Shown here piece after piece: positions 48,343 through 58,200 of a stretch of DNA of 64,000 bases. The stretch lies in assembly GCF_018736045.1 (NCBI RefSeq), contig NZ_CP076133.1, forward strand, positions 1,674,001 through 1,738,000, in the 5' to 3' direction. Every line of letters begins with the position of its first letter. Within the stretch, counting starts at the first letter, position 1. Both the position numbers and the translations under genes were made by a program. Source of the DNA: Flammeovirga yaeyamensis (GTDB lineage: Bacteria > Bacteroidota > Bacteroidia > Cytophagales > Flammeovirgaceae). The notes beneath the pieces were generated by a model. That model was given only the letters and a program-made list of their open reading frames with translations, ran no database searches and was not told the origin of the DNA.

Positions 48343-51300
48343 TTATTCTTTTCCTTCGACCTCTTTTAATTCTTGTGTTGGTAGAATATTGAAATACTCT
48401 TTATAACATTTCGAGAAATAAGATGGAGAAGAGAATCCTGTTTGATATCCAACGTCACTCATATTACTATTCCCTACCAATATCAATTTCTTTGCTTGTT
48501 CTAAACGAATCCGTTTAATAAATACTGTAGCTGTTAAACCCGTAAGTGCTTTAATTTTTCGGTATAACTGACTCCTACTTAAATTCAATTGACCAGCCAA
48601 ATGTTCAACATTTAAATTAGGATCTGAAATATGTTGATACACATAATCCGTAATCGTTTTTAAAAACTCTTGATCTACATTTGTGGTCGTTGGACTTTCA
48701 AACCCTTCCTCTTGATATTTACCAATAAATCGGTCGAATATTACTTGTCTTGATTTCAGAAGTTGTTTTATAGTCACATGCAGTAATTCTAAATCAAATG
48801 GTTTTTGTATATAAGCATCTGCCCCTAAATCAATTCCTTTTATTTTATCTTCTTGATCATTTTTGGCTGTCAAAAGGATAAGAGGAATATGACTAATCTT
48901 TAAATTCGTCTTCACCTTTTCACATAAAGTGAAACCATCCATATTAGGCATCATCACATCAGATATAATAATGTCGATATTTTTTTCTTCGAGGAGATCC
49001 AAAGCATTTACTCCATCAGATGCTTCATGTATTTGATAATGTTCGTGTAGCGCCTCCTTTAAATAAGAACGCAGTTCATAATTGTCCTCTACCAATAAAA
49101 CAGATTGTTTTTTCGAAGCGGATGAAGTAGTTGCAATAACCGATTTATGATCGCTTACAGGAAGTACATATTTCTTTCTATTCAACGAATTCCTATCAAA
49201 TATTTGATTTTCATCGAGATGATCTTTACCCATTGGGAAATCTAAATGGAAGGTTGTGCCCACACCTACAATACTTTCCACTGAAATCTTACCTTTATGC
49301 AGCTCCACAAACTGTTTCACTACTTCCAATCCAACTCCTGTCCCACCATAATAAGCATCCTGATGTGCATCTACCTGATAAAAACGATCGAATACCTTTT
49401 CTAGATTCTCTTTAGAAATTCCTGGACCTGTATCGCTTACCGAAATTCTCAAATAAGTATCAGAAAGTGATAAATTGATATTGATTTCGCCATTTTGATC
49501 CATCAATTTGAAGGCATTAGAGAACAGATTAAAGATGATCTTTTCGATCATACTTTCATCCAAGTAAATCTGAATCTCATTTGTAAAGTCTTTCTTGATA
49601 GAAATTTCGATATTCCTACTTTCAGCTTCTTCTTCAAAAAATAAGATGGCCTCTTCAATCACTTCTTCCGGATTTAATAGCTGTGCTTTAAGGCTCATGT
49701 TCTTAGAATTCAACTTTCTAAAATCCATCAATTCATCTATCAAATTCTTTAATCGAAGTGCATTTCTATAGATTGAGACATTCTTTTCTCTTAATTGCTG
49801 AGTAGAAAACTGCCCAGATATCATATCAGTAATTGGATTTAGAATCAATGTCAAAGGAGTTCTAAATTCGTGTGATATATTCGTAAAAAACCGAAGCTTT
49901 GCTTTAGTTAGTTCTTCCTCTTGCAATCTGCGCTCTCTTTCTCCTTTGGCTTCTTCCAAAATTCTCACTCTTGCCTTCATTATTCTATTCAAGAAATAAA
50001 GTCCAAGCAAGAAGAGTAAAACATAAACTACAATAGCCAAATTCGATTGGTACCAATAAGGTAAAACTTTGATCTTTATCGTTTTTTCTTTTGTCCACAC
50101 CCCATTATTATCCATTCCTTTTAAATGAAAAACATATTCTCCCCTTGGTAGAGAAGTATAAGTCACATTCCTCACCGCACCTACATAATTCCATGACTTT
50201 TCGGGTCCCTCTAAATAATAAGCAAAATCAATTTTATCAGAATATGGGAAATCGATACCGGTAAAATCTATGGAGAAGATATTTTCATCCTGAGAAAGCA
50301 CTACTTCTTCCCCGTCTGTTATCTTTCTTTGAATTTCCTCAACATCATTCTGAAATTTCGTTTGATGAATGTTGATTGTATTGAAGAAAATCTCCGCCTC
50401 GCATTTTTGGGGTTTGATAATAGAGGCATCAATATAATTCAACCCCCTGATAGAACCGGCAAATAATGTATTTGAATTAGGATCAAAAGCTATAGAGTTA
50501 TAATTAAAGTTCTCTGATACTAAACCGTCCTTTTGCGTAAAATAACGAACACTATCATTCCATTTTTGAATTACAGCAATACCATTTTTACTGCTTAACC
50601 AAATATTTCCATTCAGGTCTTCTGTGATTCCACAAATCACCTTTCGGTTGACTTTATTATTACCATAATAGGAGATCAACTGCTTGGTTTCTAAATTATA
50701 CTTATACAAACCTGCTCCATCTGTCCCTATCCACAAATGTCGATCCTGACTTATAAAAAGTGATAAAATGTTGTCTCCCCCCAATTGTTGTGATAAAACT
50801 GTCTTTACTTTAAACTGTTTATCTTGAGTTTCAATATAGAAGAGTCCTTCTGTTGTACCCACCCAAACATTATCTTTTCCATCTACCAATACATTTCGAA
50901 CATCTTTGGTCGATAAGCTTGTCTTAACAAAATCACCATAATTGGGGTAATACATCTTTTGATCTTTTGCATTAAAGTAACAAATCCCTCGATCAAAAGT
51001 CGCAATCCAAATACGTCCATAACTATCTTCATCAAAATAAATCACACGGTCAGAAGATAAGTTAGAATTGTCCTTAGTGTAATTTACAAAAGATGTTTTT
51101 CCTTTAGGTAAATAATAGATCCCATTTCCCCAAGTAGCTACCCAAGTTTGTCCTTTACTATCTTTAAATACAGATTGAACTGCATCACTTCCTAAGCCTT
51201 TTATTAGCTGATTGTTTTGAGTATTAACCGTTGAATATTGATCCAATTTTTGATCATATCTTGTCATTCCTCCACCATCTTGCCCTAACCATAATAAGCC

Positions 51301-52365
51301 ATTATTATCGGAGACAATACTATTTACTGATGAAGTAGCCAAAGAATTTTTATTATAAGGATTATGAGAAAGGTGGCTAAATTTATAGAATTCCGGATCA
51401 TATAAACCAACACCAAATTCATAATACCCAATCAAGATTTTATTTTTATCTACTGCATACAACGACCAAACAGAATTGGAGGAAAGCGAATTCCAATCTT
51501 TTGCATTACTCTCAAAATGAAGATATTTATTATTGTCTTCAACATCGAAAACAAATACGCCATCATTTTCTGTCGCCACAAAAATTCCTGATTCACTATC
51601 ACAAAAATCCATTATTCTAGTAGTAGTCACAGGAAAAGCTTCTACTTTTTCCGAAGATATCTTATAAGTATAAATTCCAGATTCTACCGTTCCTATCCAA
51701 AGAGTACCGTTTTTAGACAAATACACTTTCTGAATACTAATATTCTCGGGAAGGTCTTTGTGTTTTACTTTAGTAAAGGTTTTCCTTAGATAATTAAATA
51801 TAAATAACCCTTGGTTGGTGGCTAGATAGTAGTTTTTATGATCCCTTGTGGCTAAAGAGTTGATCTTAAAGTAGTCTTCTAGTTTTAATTTCATCGGATA
51901 AAAATCGATGGAATTATCCTTGTTCTTTATATAAATACCTTTGGTGTTTGTTGCCAAAATAATAGATTCATCTTTGGTTTCCTCCATTTCGAAAGCAACT
52001 ACATCTTCAGTATTGCTTAATCTAATGGGAATGAATTTGTCTTTTTGAGTATCAAAATAGCTAATTCCTTTATTCGTGCCTATCCATAGTTTTTGATCAT
52101 TATCAATTAATGAACATCGAATAAAATTGTCGTTGATTTTAGAAGAATCGGTTACAGAATAATTAAACAGCTCATAGTTTAAACCATCATATTTATAGAT
52201 ACCATTTCCAAAAGTACCCACCCATAAAAATCCTTGCTGATCCTTATTTATATCCGTAATTGGTCGCCCATCGGCACTCAAGTTCAATTTAATAAATTGA
52301 TCTTGCTGACCATAAACTGTAATAGTTGTGAAAAATGTAATTAGTAGTAGTAAATAATAATTCAT
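48343..52365 (-). CDS. Hybrid two-component system regulator (HTCS)
   Basis: A 1340-residue one-protein sensor and regulator. A signal peptide is followed by two periplasmic propellers made of Reg_prop repeats (KDQQGFLWVGTFGNGIYKYD and many similar units), a Y_Y_Y domain (SLPRGEYVFHLKGMDNNGVW) and one membrane helix. The kinase core has His832 in FFTNISHEFRTPLTLI, the N box NLFSNAFKLM, and DTGPGIS. A receiver domain follows (LLVEDNYELRSYL, SDVMMPNMDGF, KPF) and an AraC-type DNA-binding domain at the end. Such proteins sense a specific oligosaccharide in the periplasm and switch on the adjacent locus; here the signal is probably a xylo-oligosaccharide. It has its own terminator and lies upstream of susC on the same strand. 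Confidence 0.96.
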   Translation of the reverse strand: MNYYLLLLITFFTTITVYGQQDQFIKLNLSADGRPITDINKDQQGFLWVGTFGNGIYKYDGLNYELFNYSVTDSSKINDNFIRCSLIDNDQKLWIGTNKGISYFDTQKDKFIPIRLSNTEDVVAFEMEETKDESIILATNTKGIYIKNKDNSIDFYPMKLKLEDYFKINSLATRDHKNYYLATNQGLFIFNYLRKTFTKVKHKDLPENISIQKVYLSKNGTLWIGTVESGIYTYKISSEKVEAFPVTTTRIMDFCDSESGIFVATENDGVFVFDVEDNNKYLHFESNAKDWNSLSSNSVWSLYAVDKNKILIGYYEFGVGLYDPEFYKFSHLSHNPYNKNSLATSSVNSIVSDNNGLLWLGQDGGGMTRYDQKLDQYSTVNTQNNQLIKGLGSDAVQSVFKDSKGQTWVATWGNGIYYLPKGKTSFVNYTKDNSNLSSDRVIYFDEDSYGRIWIATFDRGICYFNAKDQKMYYPNYGDFVKTSLSTKDVRNVLVDGKDNVWVGTTEGLFYIETQDKQFKVKTVLSQQLGGDNILSLFISQDRHLWIGTDGAGLYKYNLETKQLISYYGNNKVNRKVICGITEDLNGNIWLSSKNGIAVIQKWNDSVRYFTQKDGLVSENFNYNSIAFDPNSNTLFAGSIRGLNYIDASIIKPQKCEAEIFFNTINIHQTKFQNDVEEIQRKITDGEEVVLSQDENIFSIDFTGIDFPYSDKIDFAYYLEGPEKSWNYVGAVRNVTYTSLPRGEYVFHLKGMDNNGVWTKEKTIKIKVLPYWYQSNLAIVVYVLLFLLGLYFLNRIMKARVRILEEAKGERERRLQEEELTKAKLRFFTNISHEFRTPLTLILNPITDMISGQFSTQQLREKNVSIYRNALRLKNLIDELMDFRKLNSKNMSLKAQLLNPEEVIEEAILFFEEEAESRNIEISIKKDFTNEIQIYLDESMIEKIIFNLFSNAFKLMDQNGEININLSLSDTYLRISVSDTGPGISKENLEKVFDRFYQVDAHQDAYYGGTGVGLEVVKQFVELHKGKISVESIVGVGTTFHLDFPMGKDHLDENQIFDRNSLNRKKYVLPVSDHKSVIATTSSASKKQSVLLVEDNYELRSYLKEALHEHYQIHEASDGVNALDLLEEKNIDIIISDVMMPNMDGFTLCEKVKTNLKISHIPLILLTAKNDQEDKIKGIDLGADAYIQKPFDLELLHVTIKQLLKSRQVIFDRFIGKYQEEGFESPTTTNVDQEFLKTITDYVYQHISDPNLNVEHLAGQLNLSRSQLYRKIKALTGLTATVFIKRIRLEQAKKLILVGNSNMSDVGYQTGFSSPSYFSKCYKEYFNILPTQELKEVEGKE

Positions 52366-52406
52366 ATACAGACGGTGAAGTGATAGTTATTATTTAAGTT
52401 TAAAAA

Positions 52407-52498
52407 GTGATCACGATTTCATCATATATAATAATACAGAGAATAAACTCATTTGTAAAATTTTATCATCAATTTGACTTGATAAAGATCGTGACCAC
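52407..52498. promoter_or_regulatory. Inverted GTGATCACGAT motifs upstream of the hybrid regulator
   Basis: GTGATCACGAT (52407-52417) and ATCGTGACCAC (52488-52498) are inverted copies matching at 10 of 11 positions, separated by 70 bases, in the gap between the second GH10 gene and the regulator gene. The first contains the perfect palindrome GTGATCAC. They may be operator sites controlling the regulator's own promoter. Confidence 0.35.
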
Positions 52499-52539
52499 CG
52501 CTTATTTAATATAAAAATTGTCCCTAATAAGGAATAAAA

Positions 52540-53685
52540 TTACCCTTTAGGGTTTGATTTTGCCAATTCCAAAACCGCATGATACGCCTCTTTTGGCTGA
52601 TTATTTCTATCAAATAATAAAGGATGATCTGTACGACCTTCGATAGGCCAATTGTTTCTCCAAGTATGTGCATCGTTCACTCCCCAGAAAGTTACTCGAC
52701 TAATTTTGTCTTGATGCTTGATTAAAACCTTGAATAAATCGACATAATTTTGAGCCAATTTCACTTGCATGCTATCCGGAAGATTTTCTGGATATGGATC
52801 AAATTCTGGAGATTTGGCATATTTTTGAGAAATCTCAGCAGAAATCTCTTCGGTTGGGAAAGGTAAAACAGATATATCTAATTCTGTCAACATTACTTTC
52901 ACTCCAAGATCTGCAAAATCGGTAATGCTTTTCTCAAATTCTGGAATTTTTACGTAATCCACTCCATAATGTGCTTGCATTCCTATACCATCTACACGGA
53001 TACCTTTATCTAAAAGGCGTTTTACCAATCTTACAGCTTCTGCACGACGATGTGGTAGAATCATAGAATAATCGTTGTAGTATAATTCTGCATTTGGATC
53101 TGCTTCATGAGCAAACTGAAAGGCCAAATCGATAAAGTCTTCTCCAATAATGTTATACCATTTACTTTTTCGTAAACCTTCTTTATCATCAATTGCTTCG
53201 TTGACCACATCCCATGCATCTACTCTACCTTTATAGCGACCAACCACAGTATAAATGTGGTCTTTCATACGTTCTATCAATTCTTCTCTTGAGCATTCTT
53301 TTCCTTCTGCATTAATAAAGAACCAATCAGGAACCTGAGAATGCCAAACCAAAGTATGACCTACAATAAACATATTGTGCTTTTCCCCATACTCGACAAA
53401 TTGATCTGCCTCTGTGAAATTATACACTCCTTCTGAAGGATGAATTTCTTCTGGCTTCATACAGTTTTCTGCTACAATAGAATTGTATTGCTTTTCTACT
53501 AATGAAGAAGAAGCCGCTCTTAGACCATTGGTGTGATCTACATGTAAAGCAGTACCCAATAGGAATTTACCATCAAATGCCTCTTTAAGAGTTGATGTTT
53601 TAGAAGATGTTTCTGATGATTGATTTTGACAGCTTAATAACCCTAATAATGCTGTTAATAACAGCACATGACTTAATGTTTTCAT
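52540..53685 (-). CDS. Second GH10 endo-1,4-beta-xylanase lipoprotein
   Basis: A 381-residue lipoprotein (lipobox GLLSC). It is a bare GH10 barrel with no accessory domain: FLLGTALHVDHTN, FIVGHTLVWHSQVPDWF, the acid/base Glu in AWDVVNEAIDDKEG, ELYYNDYSMI, GIGMQAHYG, the nucleophile Glu in LTELDISVLPF, and TFWGVNDAHTW. It lies upstream of the hybrid regulator on the same strand and has its own promoter region, which shares an 11-base motif with susC. It probably complements the FnIII-linked GH10 enzyme. Confidence 0.94.
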   Translation of the reverse strand: MKTLSHVLLLTALLGLLSCQNQSSETSSKTSTLKEAFDGKFLLGTALHVDHTNGLRAASSSLVEKQYNSIVAENCMKPEEIHPSEGVYNFTEADQFVEYGEKHNMFIVGHTLVWHSQVPDWFFINAEGKECSREELIERMKDHIYTVVGRYKGRVDAWDVVNEAIDDKEGLRKSKWYNIIGEDFIDLAFQFAHEADPNAELYYNDYSMILPHRRAEAVRLVKRLLDKGIRVDGIGMQAHYGVDYVKIPEFEKSITDFADLGVKVMLTELDISVLPFPTEEISAEISQKYAKSPEFDPYPENLPDSMQVKLAQNYVDLFKVLIKHQDKISRVTFWGVNDAHTWRNNWPIEGRTDHPLLFDRNNQPKEAYHAVLELAKSNPKG

Positions 53686-53739
53686 CTTGATGAAAATTAA
53701 AAATTTAAACAGTAGTCAATTTGGTTATCCTAGCTTTTT

Positions 53740-53750
53740 AGTTTCGACAC
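53740..53750. promoter_or_regulatory. AGTTTCGACAC motif upstream of the second GH10 gene
   Basis: The plus strand reads AGTTTCGACAC, identical over 11 bases to the minus strand at 47945-47935 upstream of susC. It is 55 bases before the GH10 start. Two exact copies before two genes of the same locus suggest a shared regulator, most simply the hybrid two-component protein. Confidence 0.4.
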
Positions 53751-53847
53751 TACTAGTTAATCATTTATTTTCTGAAAAAAAAATGTGATCCTTATTAATT
53801 CTTGGACAGTATTTACCTATAAACACACTAATTTATATTTAATCTAC

Positions 53848-53878
53848 AATAGAAAGGCGTAGATTTACGCCTTCTATT
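53848..53878 (-). terminator. Hairpin at the end of the 190-residue gene
   Basis: A stem centred on AGGCGT / ACGCCT with a six-base loop extends outward with one bulged A to about 12 pairs. It overlaps the stop codon at 53877 and is followed by T-rich sequence on the minus strand, though without a continuous run. Confidence 0.55.
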
Positions 53879-54449
53879 AAGACACTTTTTTTCTACCCAA
53901 AGGAAAACGATGTACCTCCCCTCCGGCGTTCTTAATCTCCTTCATCAATTCTTTATCCTCTCCGAAAAAGAATCTACCTTGAAAGTTTTTCATTAGCCAA
54001 AAAGTAGCTTGTCTATTCACAAATACATAAGGGCATCCTAAATGAATACTACGTCTATGTTTATCATTCATATCAATGCAAAACAATGTATAAACTACTA
54101 ATGATTTTGGTAATAATTTTCCAGAAAGTACTAAATCCTCTATTTCTTCTTCTGTCTTATTGGTGTAATCGTAAAATAATGTACCTCGTGCATCTAACAT
54201 ACTTACATAAGCAAGGTATGGTCTTCTCTTTTTTGGATTTAAAGCCTTAAAAGATTGCATCTGAATTAACATTAACTTTTGAATCTTTTGTGGATTCTTA
54301 ATAACAAGCGGTTCTATTTTAGCGAAGACGCCATTATCCACCTCCGGATTAAAATAATCCGTTTCTTTTGTAAAAAGTAAAGCCTGTTCTTCAGTCATTT
54401 GGTCTATTCTGTCCATCTCGTGATTAATGATTCGTCTTGATATTTTCAT
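53877..54449 (-). CDS. Unrecognised 190-residue cytoplasmic protein
   Basis: I do not recognise this protein. It has no signal peptide or membrane helix. The sequence is an alpha/beta mix with a charged N-terminus (KISRRIINHEMDRID), a central segment PYLAYVSMLDARGTLFYDY, and RRSIHLGCPYVFVNRQATFW further on, ending in a basic tail (HRFPLGRKKVS). It stands alone between the xylan locus and a long regulatory gap. Codon use looks normal for the window. Confidence 0.7.
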   Translation of the reverse strand: MKISRRIINHEMDRIDQMTEEQALLFTKETDYFNPEVDNGVFAKIEPLVIKNPQKIQKLMLIQMQSFKALNPKKRRPYLAYVSMLDARGTLFYDYTNKTEEEIEDLVLSGKLLPKSLVVYTLFCIDMNDKHRRSIHLGCPYVFVNRQATFWLMKNFQGRFFFGEDKELMKEIKNAGGEVHRFPLGRKKVS

Positions 54450-55289
54450 AATAATCGTATTTTAAAAGTTGTAGTTTGGCAAAAGGAAAAAGTTATGAAA
54501 ATCTATGGGTTGAGATTGCTAGTGGTGATGTAGTGTCTAATATACACTAATCATTGATATTAAACAATCATTTTATGTTATTTTCAATTATTAACCAATA
54601 ATAAGTGTTTTAATATTAGAGCGAAAATTAAAATCAGAGAGAAATTACGATTTCTAAAATCACCTTTCTTTAAAATTTAAATCTTAAAAAATGGAGTTAA
54701 AATGTTAAAATAAGCGTCATAAATACTATTTTAAATTTATTCTAAATAATCATTTAAGTACAAAAAAAGCGACTTTAAATTGGTAAACCAGTTTTTAGCA
54801 GAATCATACCTATTGACATCAAAAAACGTAATTATAAGATAATATTTGCAATTATTTAATAATAAATACAACTTCAAATCCTACAATGACTCTCTCTTAT
54901 TATTGACCTTCATCATCTTTTCTATTGATCATCATCATGTTCATTCATTTCTAATCTCAATACATTGGGAGTGTAAAGAGTACAATTAATATAATTTTAG
55001 CTTATAACACGAAGCACATATTAGTAACTATTGGTCCAAAAAAACTATTATGTTAGAAAGCTAACTTTATTAATTAGAGAGGAGGAATAACTTCTTGTAG
55101 TGAAATGGAGTGAGATAAATGAAAAGTATTTCGACGAAATACTTGACAATAACCAAGTTAACAAACAATTACTACAAGATTATATATATAGAAAATGCAA
55201 AATCGCGATGCAGGGTTTCACTGAAATCTGTCATCTTTTTTTGTACGGAATTAGATAACACACTTATTTAAAAAGCAGCATTAATAAAA
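54450..55289. promoter_or_regulatory. 840-base intergenic region upstream of the PFOR-Rnf operon
   Basis: This is the longest gap in the window and is very AT-rich. At 55123-55143 is AAGTATTTCG-A-CGAAATACTT, two perfect 10-bp arms around one base, 146 bases before the PFOR start. An unusually strong Shine-Dalgarno-like GAGGAGGA lies at 55078-55085. A 41-codon ORF from a GTG at 55099 to 55224 (VKWSEINEKYFDEIL...) looks protein-like, and an overlapping ATG-started ORF runs 55118-55256; either could be a leader peptide, but support is thin. The rest shows no clear structure. Confidence 0.35.
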
Positions 55290-58200
55290 ATGAGCAACAA
55301 CACAACTAACGCTAAGTATCCTGGCGTACGTGTCGCGATGGATGGTAACACCGCGGCTATTATGTGCGAAAGAGAATCATCGGATGCAGCGGGGGCCTAC
55401 CCTATTACGCCGTCTACTCAGATGGGTGAATATTGGGCGGAAGAAGCAGCCAAAGGGCACTTAAACATTTCGGACAAACCATTAATTTTCATTGAGCCAG
55501 AGGGTGAACATGCAGCGGCAGCTGTAACGGCTGGTTTATCTATGACAGGACAGAGAGCAGCAAACTTCTCTTCTGGTCAGGGTATTGCTTACATGCACGA
55601 ATCTTTATATGCAGCGGTAGGTAAAAGACTTACTTATGTATTAAATATTGGTGCTAGAGCCATGACGAAATCTACCCTTAATGTGCATGCGGGTCACGAT
55701 GACTACCATGCCATTGATGATACAGGTTTCTTCCAATTATTCGCCAAAAAGGCACAACACGTTGCCGACTTGAACATCATTTCCCACAAAATTGCCGAGA
55801 TGGCTTTAACTCCGGGTGTGATTGCGCAAGACGGTTTCCTTACTACTCACCTTATTGAGTCGCTCAACCTTCCTGAGCGTGATTTAATCAAAGATTTCTT
55901 AGGTCGTCCAGACGACATTATCCCAACGCCTACTCCAGCTCAAAAAATTATCTATGGAGAGACACGTAGACGTATTCCTGAAATTTGGGATGTGGATAAT
56001 CCGTTAATGGCGGGTATTGTTCAAAACCAAGATGCGTATATGCAATCGGTGGCTGCACAAAGACCTTTCTTCTTTGATCACATTAAAGAAATTACAGATC
56101 AAGCATTTAAAGATTTCGCCGCTTTAACAGGTCGTGAGTACAAGAGAGTCATGACGTACAAAGTGGAGGATGCTGATTACCTCATCTTAGGACAAGGTAG
56201 TGTGGTTTCTAGTGCAGAAGCTGTAGTGGATTACATCAGAGAAACGAGAGGAATCAAAGTAGGTGTAGTCGATTTAGTAATGTTCCGTCCTTTCCCTGCC
56301 GATATGCTTGCACAAGTACTAAAAGGCAAGAAAGGGGTCACTATTCTAGAACGTTTAGATCAACCATTAGCTGAAGATGCTCCGATCATGAGAGAGGTGC
56401 GCTCAGTGTTATCGAAATGTTTAGAGAATGGAACTCAAAAGAAAAATCTTCCTTATCCAGAATTAAGCAGCTATCAACCAAAAGATATGCCTGCCTTGTA
56501 TTCTGGTTCGTTTGGTATGGGATCAAGAGACCTTCAACCGGAAGGAATTATTGGTGCTATCGAAAACATGATGGATGATGGGGCTCAGAAAAAGTTATTC
56601 TACTTATCGATTGATTTCGTAAGAGAAAAAGCATTCAACCCTAAGCAAAGACAATATCAAGAAACGATTGAGGAGTCTTATCCAAACATTAAGAATCTTT
56701 CGGTTCGTGGTTCAGAGAATCCTAACCTGATGCCTAAAGAGGCGGTAACTGTACGTTTCCACTCTATTGGTGGTTGGGGTGCAATTACAACAGGTAAGAA
56801 CTTGGCTATGACATTGTTCGATCTTCTTGGATACGATATCAAAGCCAATCCGAAATATGGTTCTGAGAAAAAAGGTCAGCCAACTACTTATTATCTAGCA
56901 GCTGCACCAGAACCAATTCGTATTAACTGCGAGTATTACTTCGTAGATGTGGTATTGTCACCAGACCCTAACGTATTCAAGCACACGAATGCTATTGCCG
57001 GTCTAAAAGAAGGTGGTTGTTTCATTATCCAAAGTGATAAAGCAACTCAGGAAGAAGTTTGGGCAGACATCCCTCGTCAATATCAAAAAATAATTATCGA
57101 GAAGAATATTCATGTATTCTATATCGATGGATTTAAGATTGCGAGAGAAGAAGCAACTGATCCAGAACTTCAGTTAAGAATGCAAGGTATTGCCTTCCAA
57201 GGTGCCTTCTTCTCATCTTCTCCATTAATGGAAAAAACTGGTCTTGATGCAGATAAATTATTAGATGCCATCCAAGAGCAATTACAATATAAATTTGGAG
57301 GTAAAGGTCAAAGAGTTGTTGATGATAACATGAGAGTGGTAAAACGTGGCTTCGATGAAGTTAATGAAATCACTTGCAAGGAAATCACAGAACAACAAAT
57401 CGTTGATCAAGTACACAAAGATATTCCAACCCCAACTCTTCTTAAAAAGTCTCCAGTAAGCGAATCAAAATTATCTGATGTACACCGCTTCTGGGAGCAA
57501 ACAGGTCATTTCTATCAAAGAGGTATGGGGAACGACAACATCACCGATCCATTTATTGGTTTGAGTGTGATGCCAGCAGCTTCTTCTCTATTTAGAGATA
57601 TGACAGGTATTCGTTTCGAACATCCGGAATGGATTCCAAACAATTGTACTGCCTGCGGTAATTGTTATACCGTTTGTCCTGATACGGCTTTACCAGGTTT
57701 AGTTTCCGACCTTAACGATGTGATGGAAACGGTGGTAAAACGTGTGAGAAAGAAAAAAGGTAAAGTAGAACATCTACCTAAAGTGATCCGTCAGATGACC
57801 GGTAAAATCCGTGAGCGTTTTGACAGTGTGAAAGGTGATGTTACGGTGAATGATCAAATACACGCTATCTTAGATGAGGCTATTTTTGATGCATCTACAC
57901 CAGCTGCTCAAGTGCAAGAATTGGAGTGGTTCAAAAACGAGCTAGGTGATTTCCAATTCGCATTAACACGTCCATATTATCAATTAAACGAGAAAAAAGA
58001 GAAAGGTAGTGGTGGTCTATTCAGCATCACTCTAAACCCTCAAACTTGTAAAGGTTGTATGGAATGTATCAAGGTTTGTGAGGATGATGCCTTAAAAGCT
58101 GTGATACAAACAGACGGTTCGGTAGCCAAACTTCGCGATGAGTGGAGCCTTTGGGAAGATCTACCAACCACTCCTGCTAAATACAATAGAATTGAAGATT

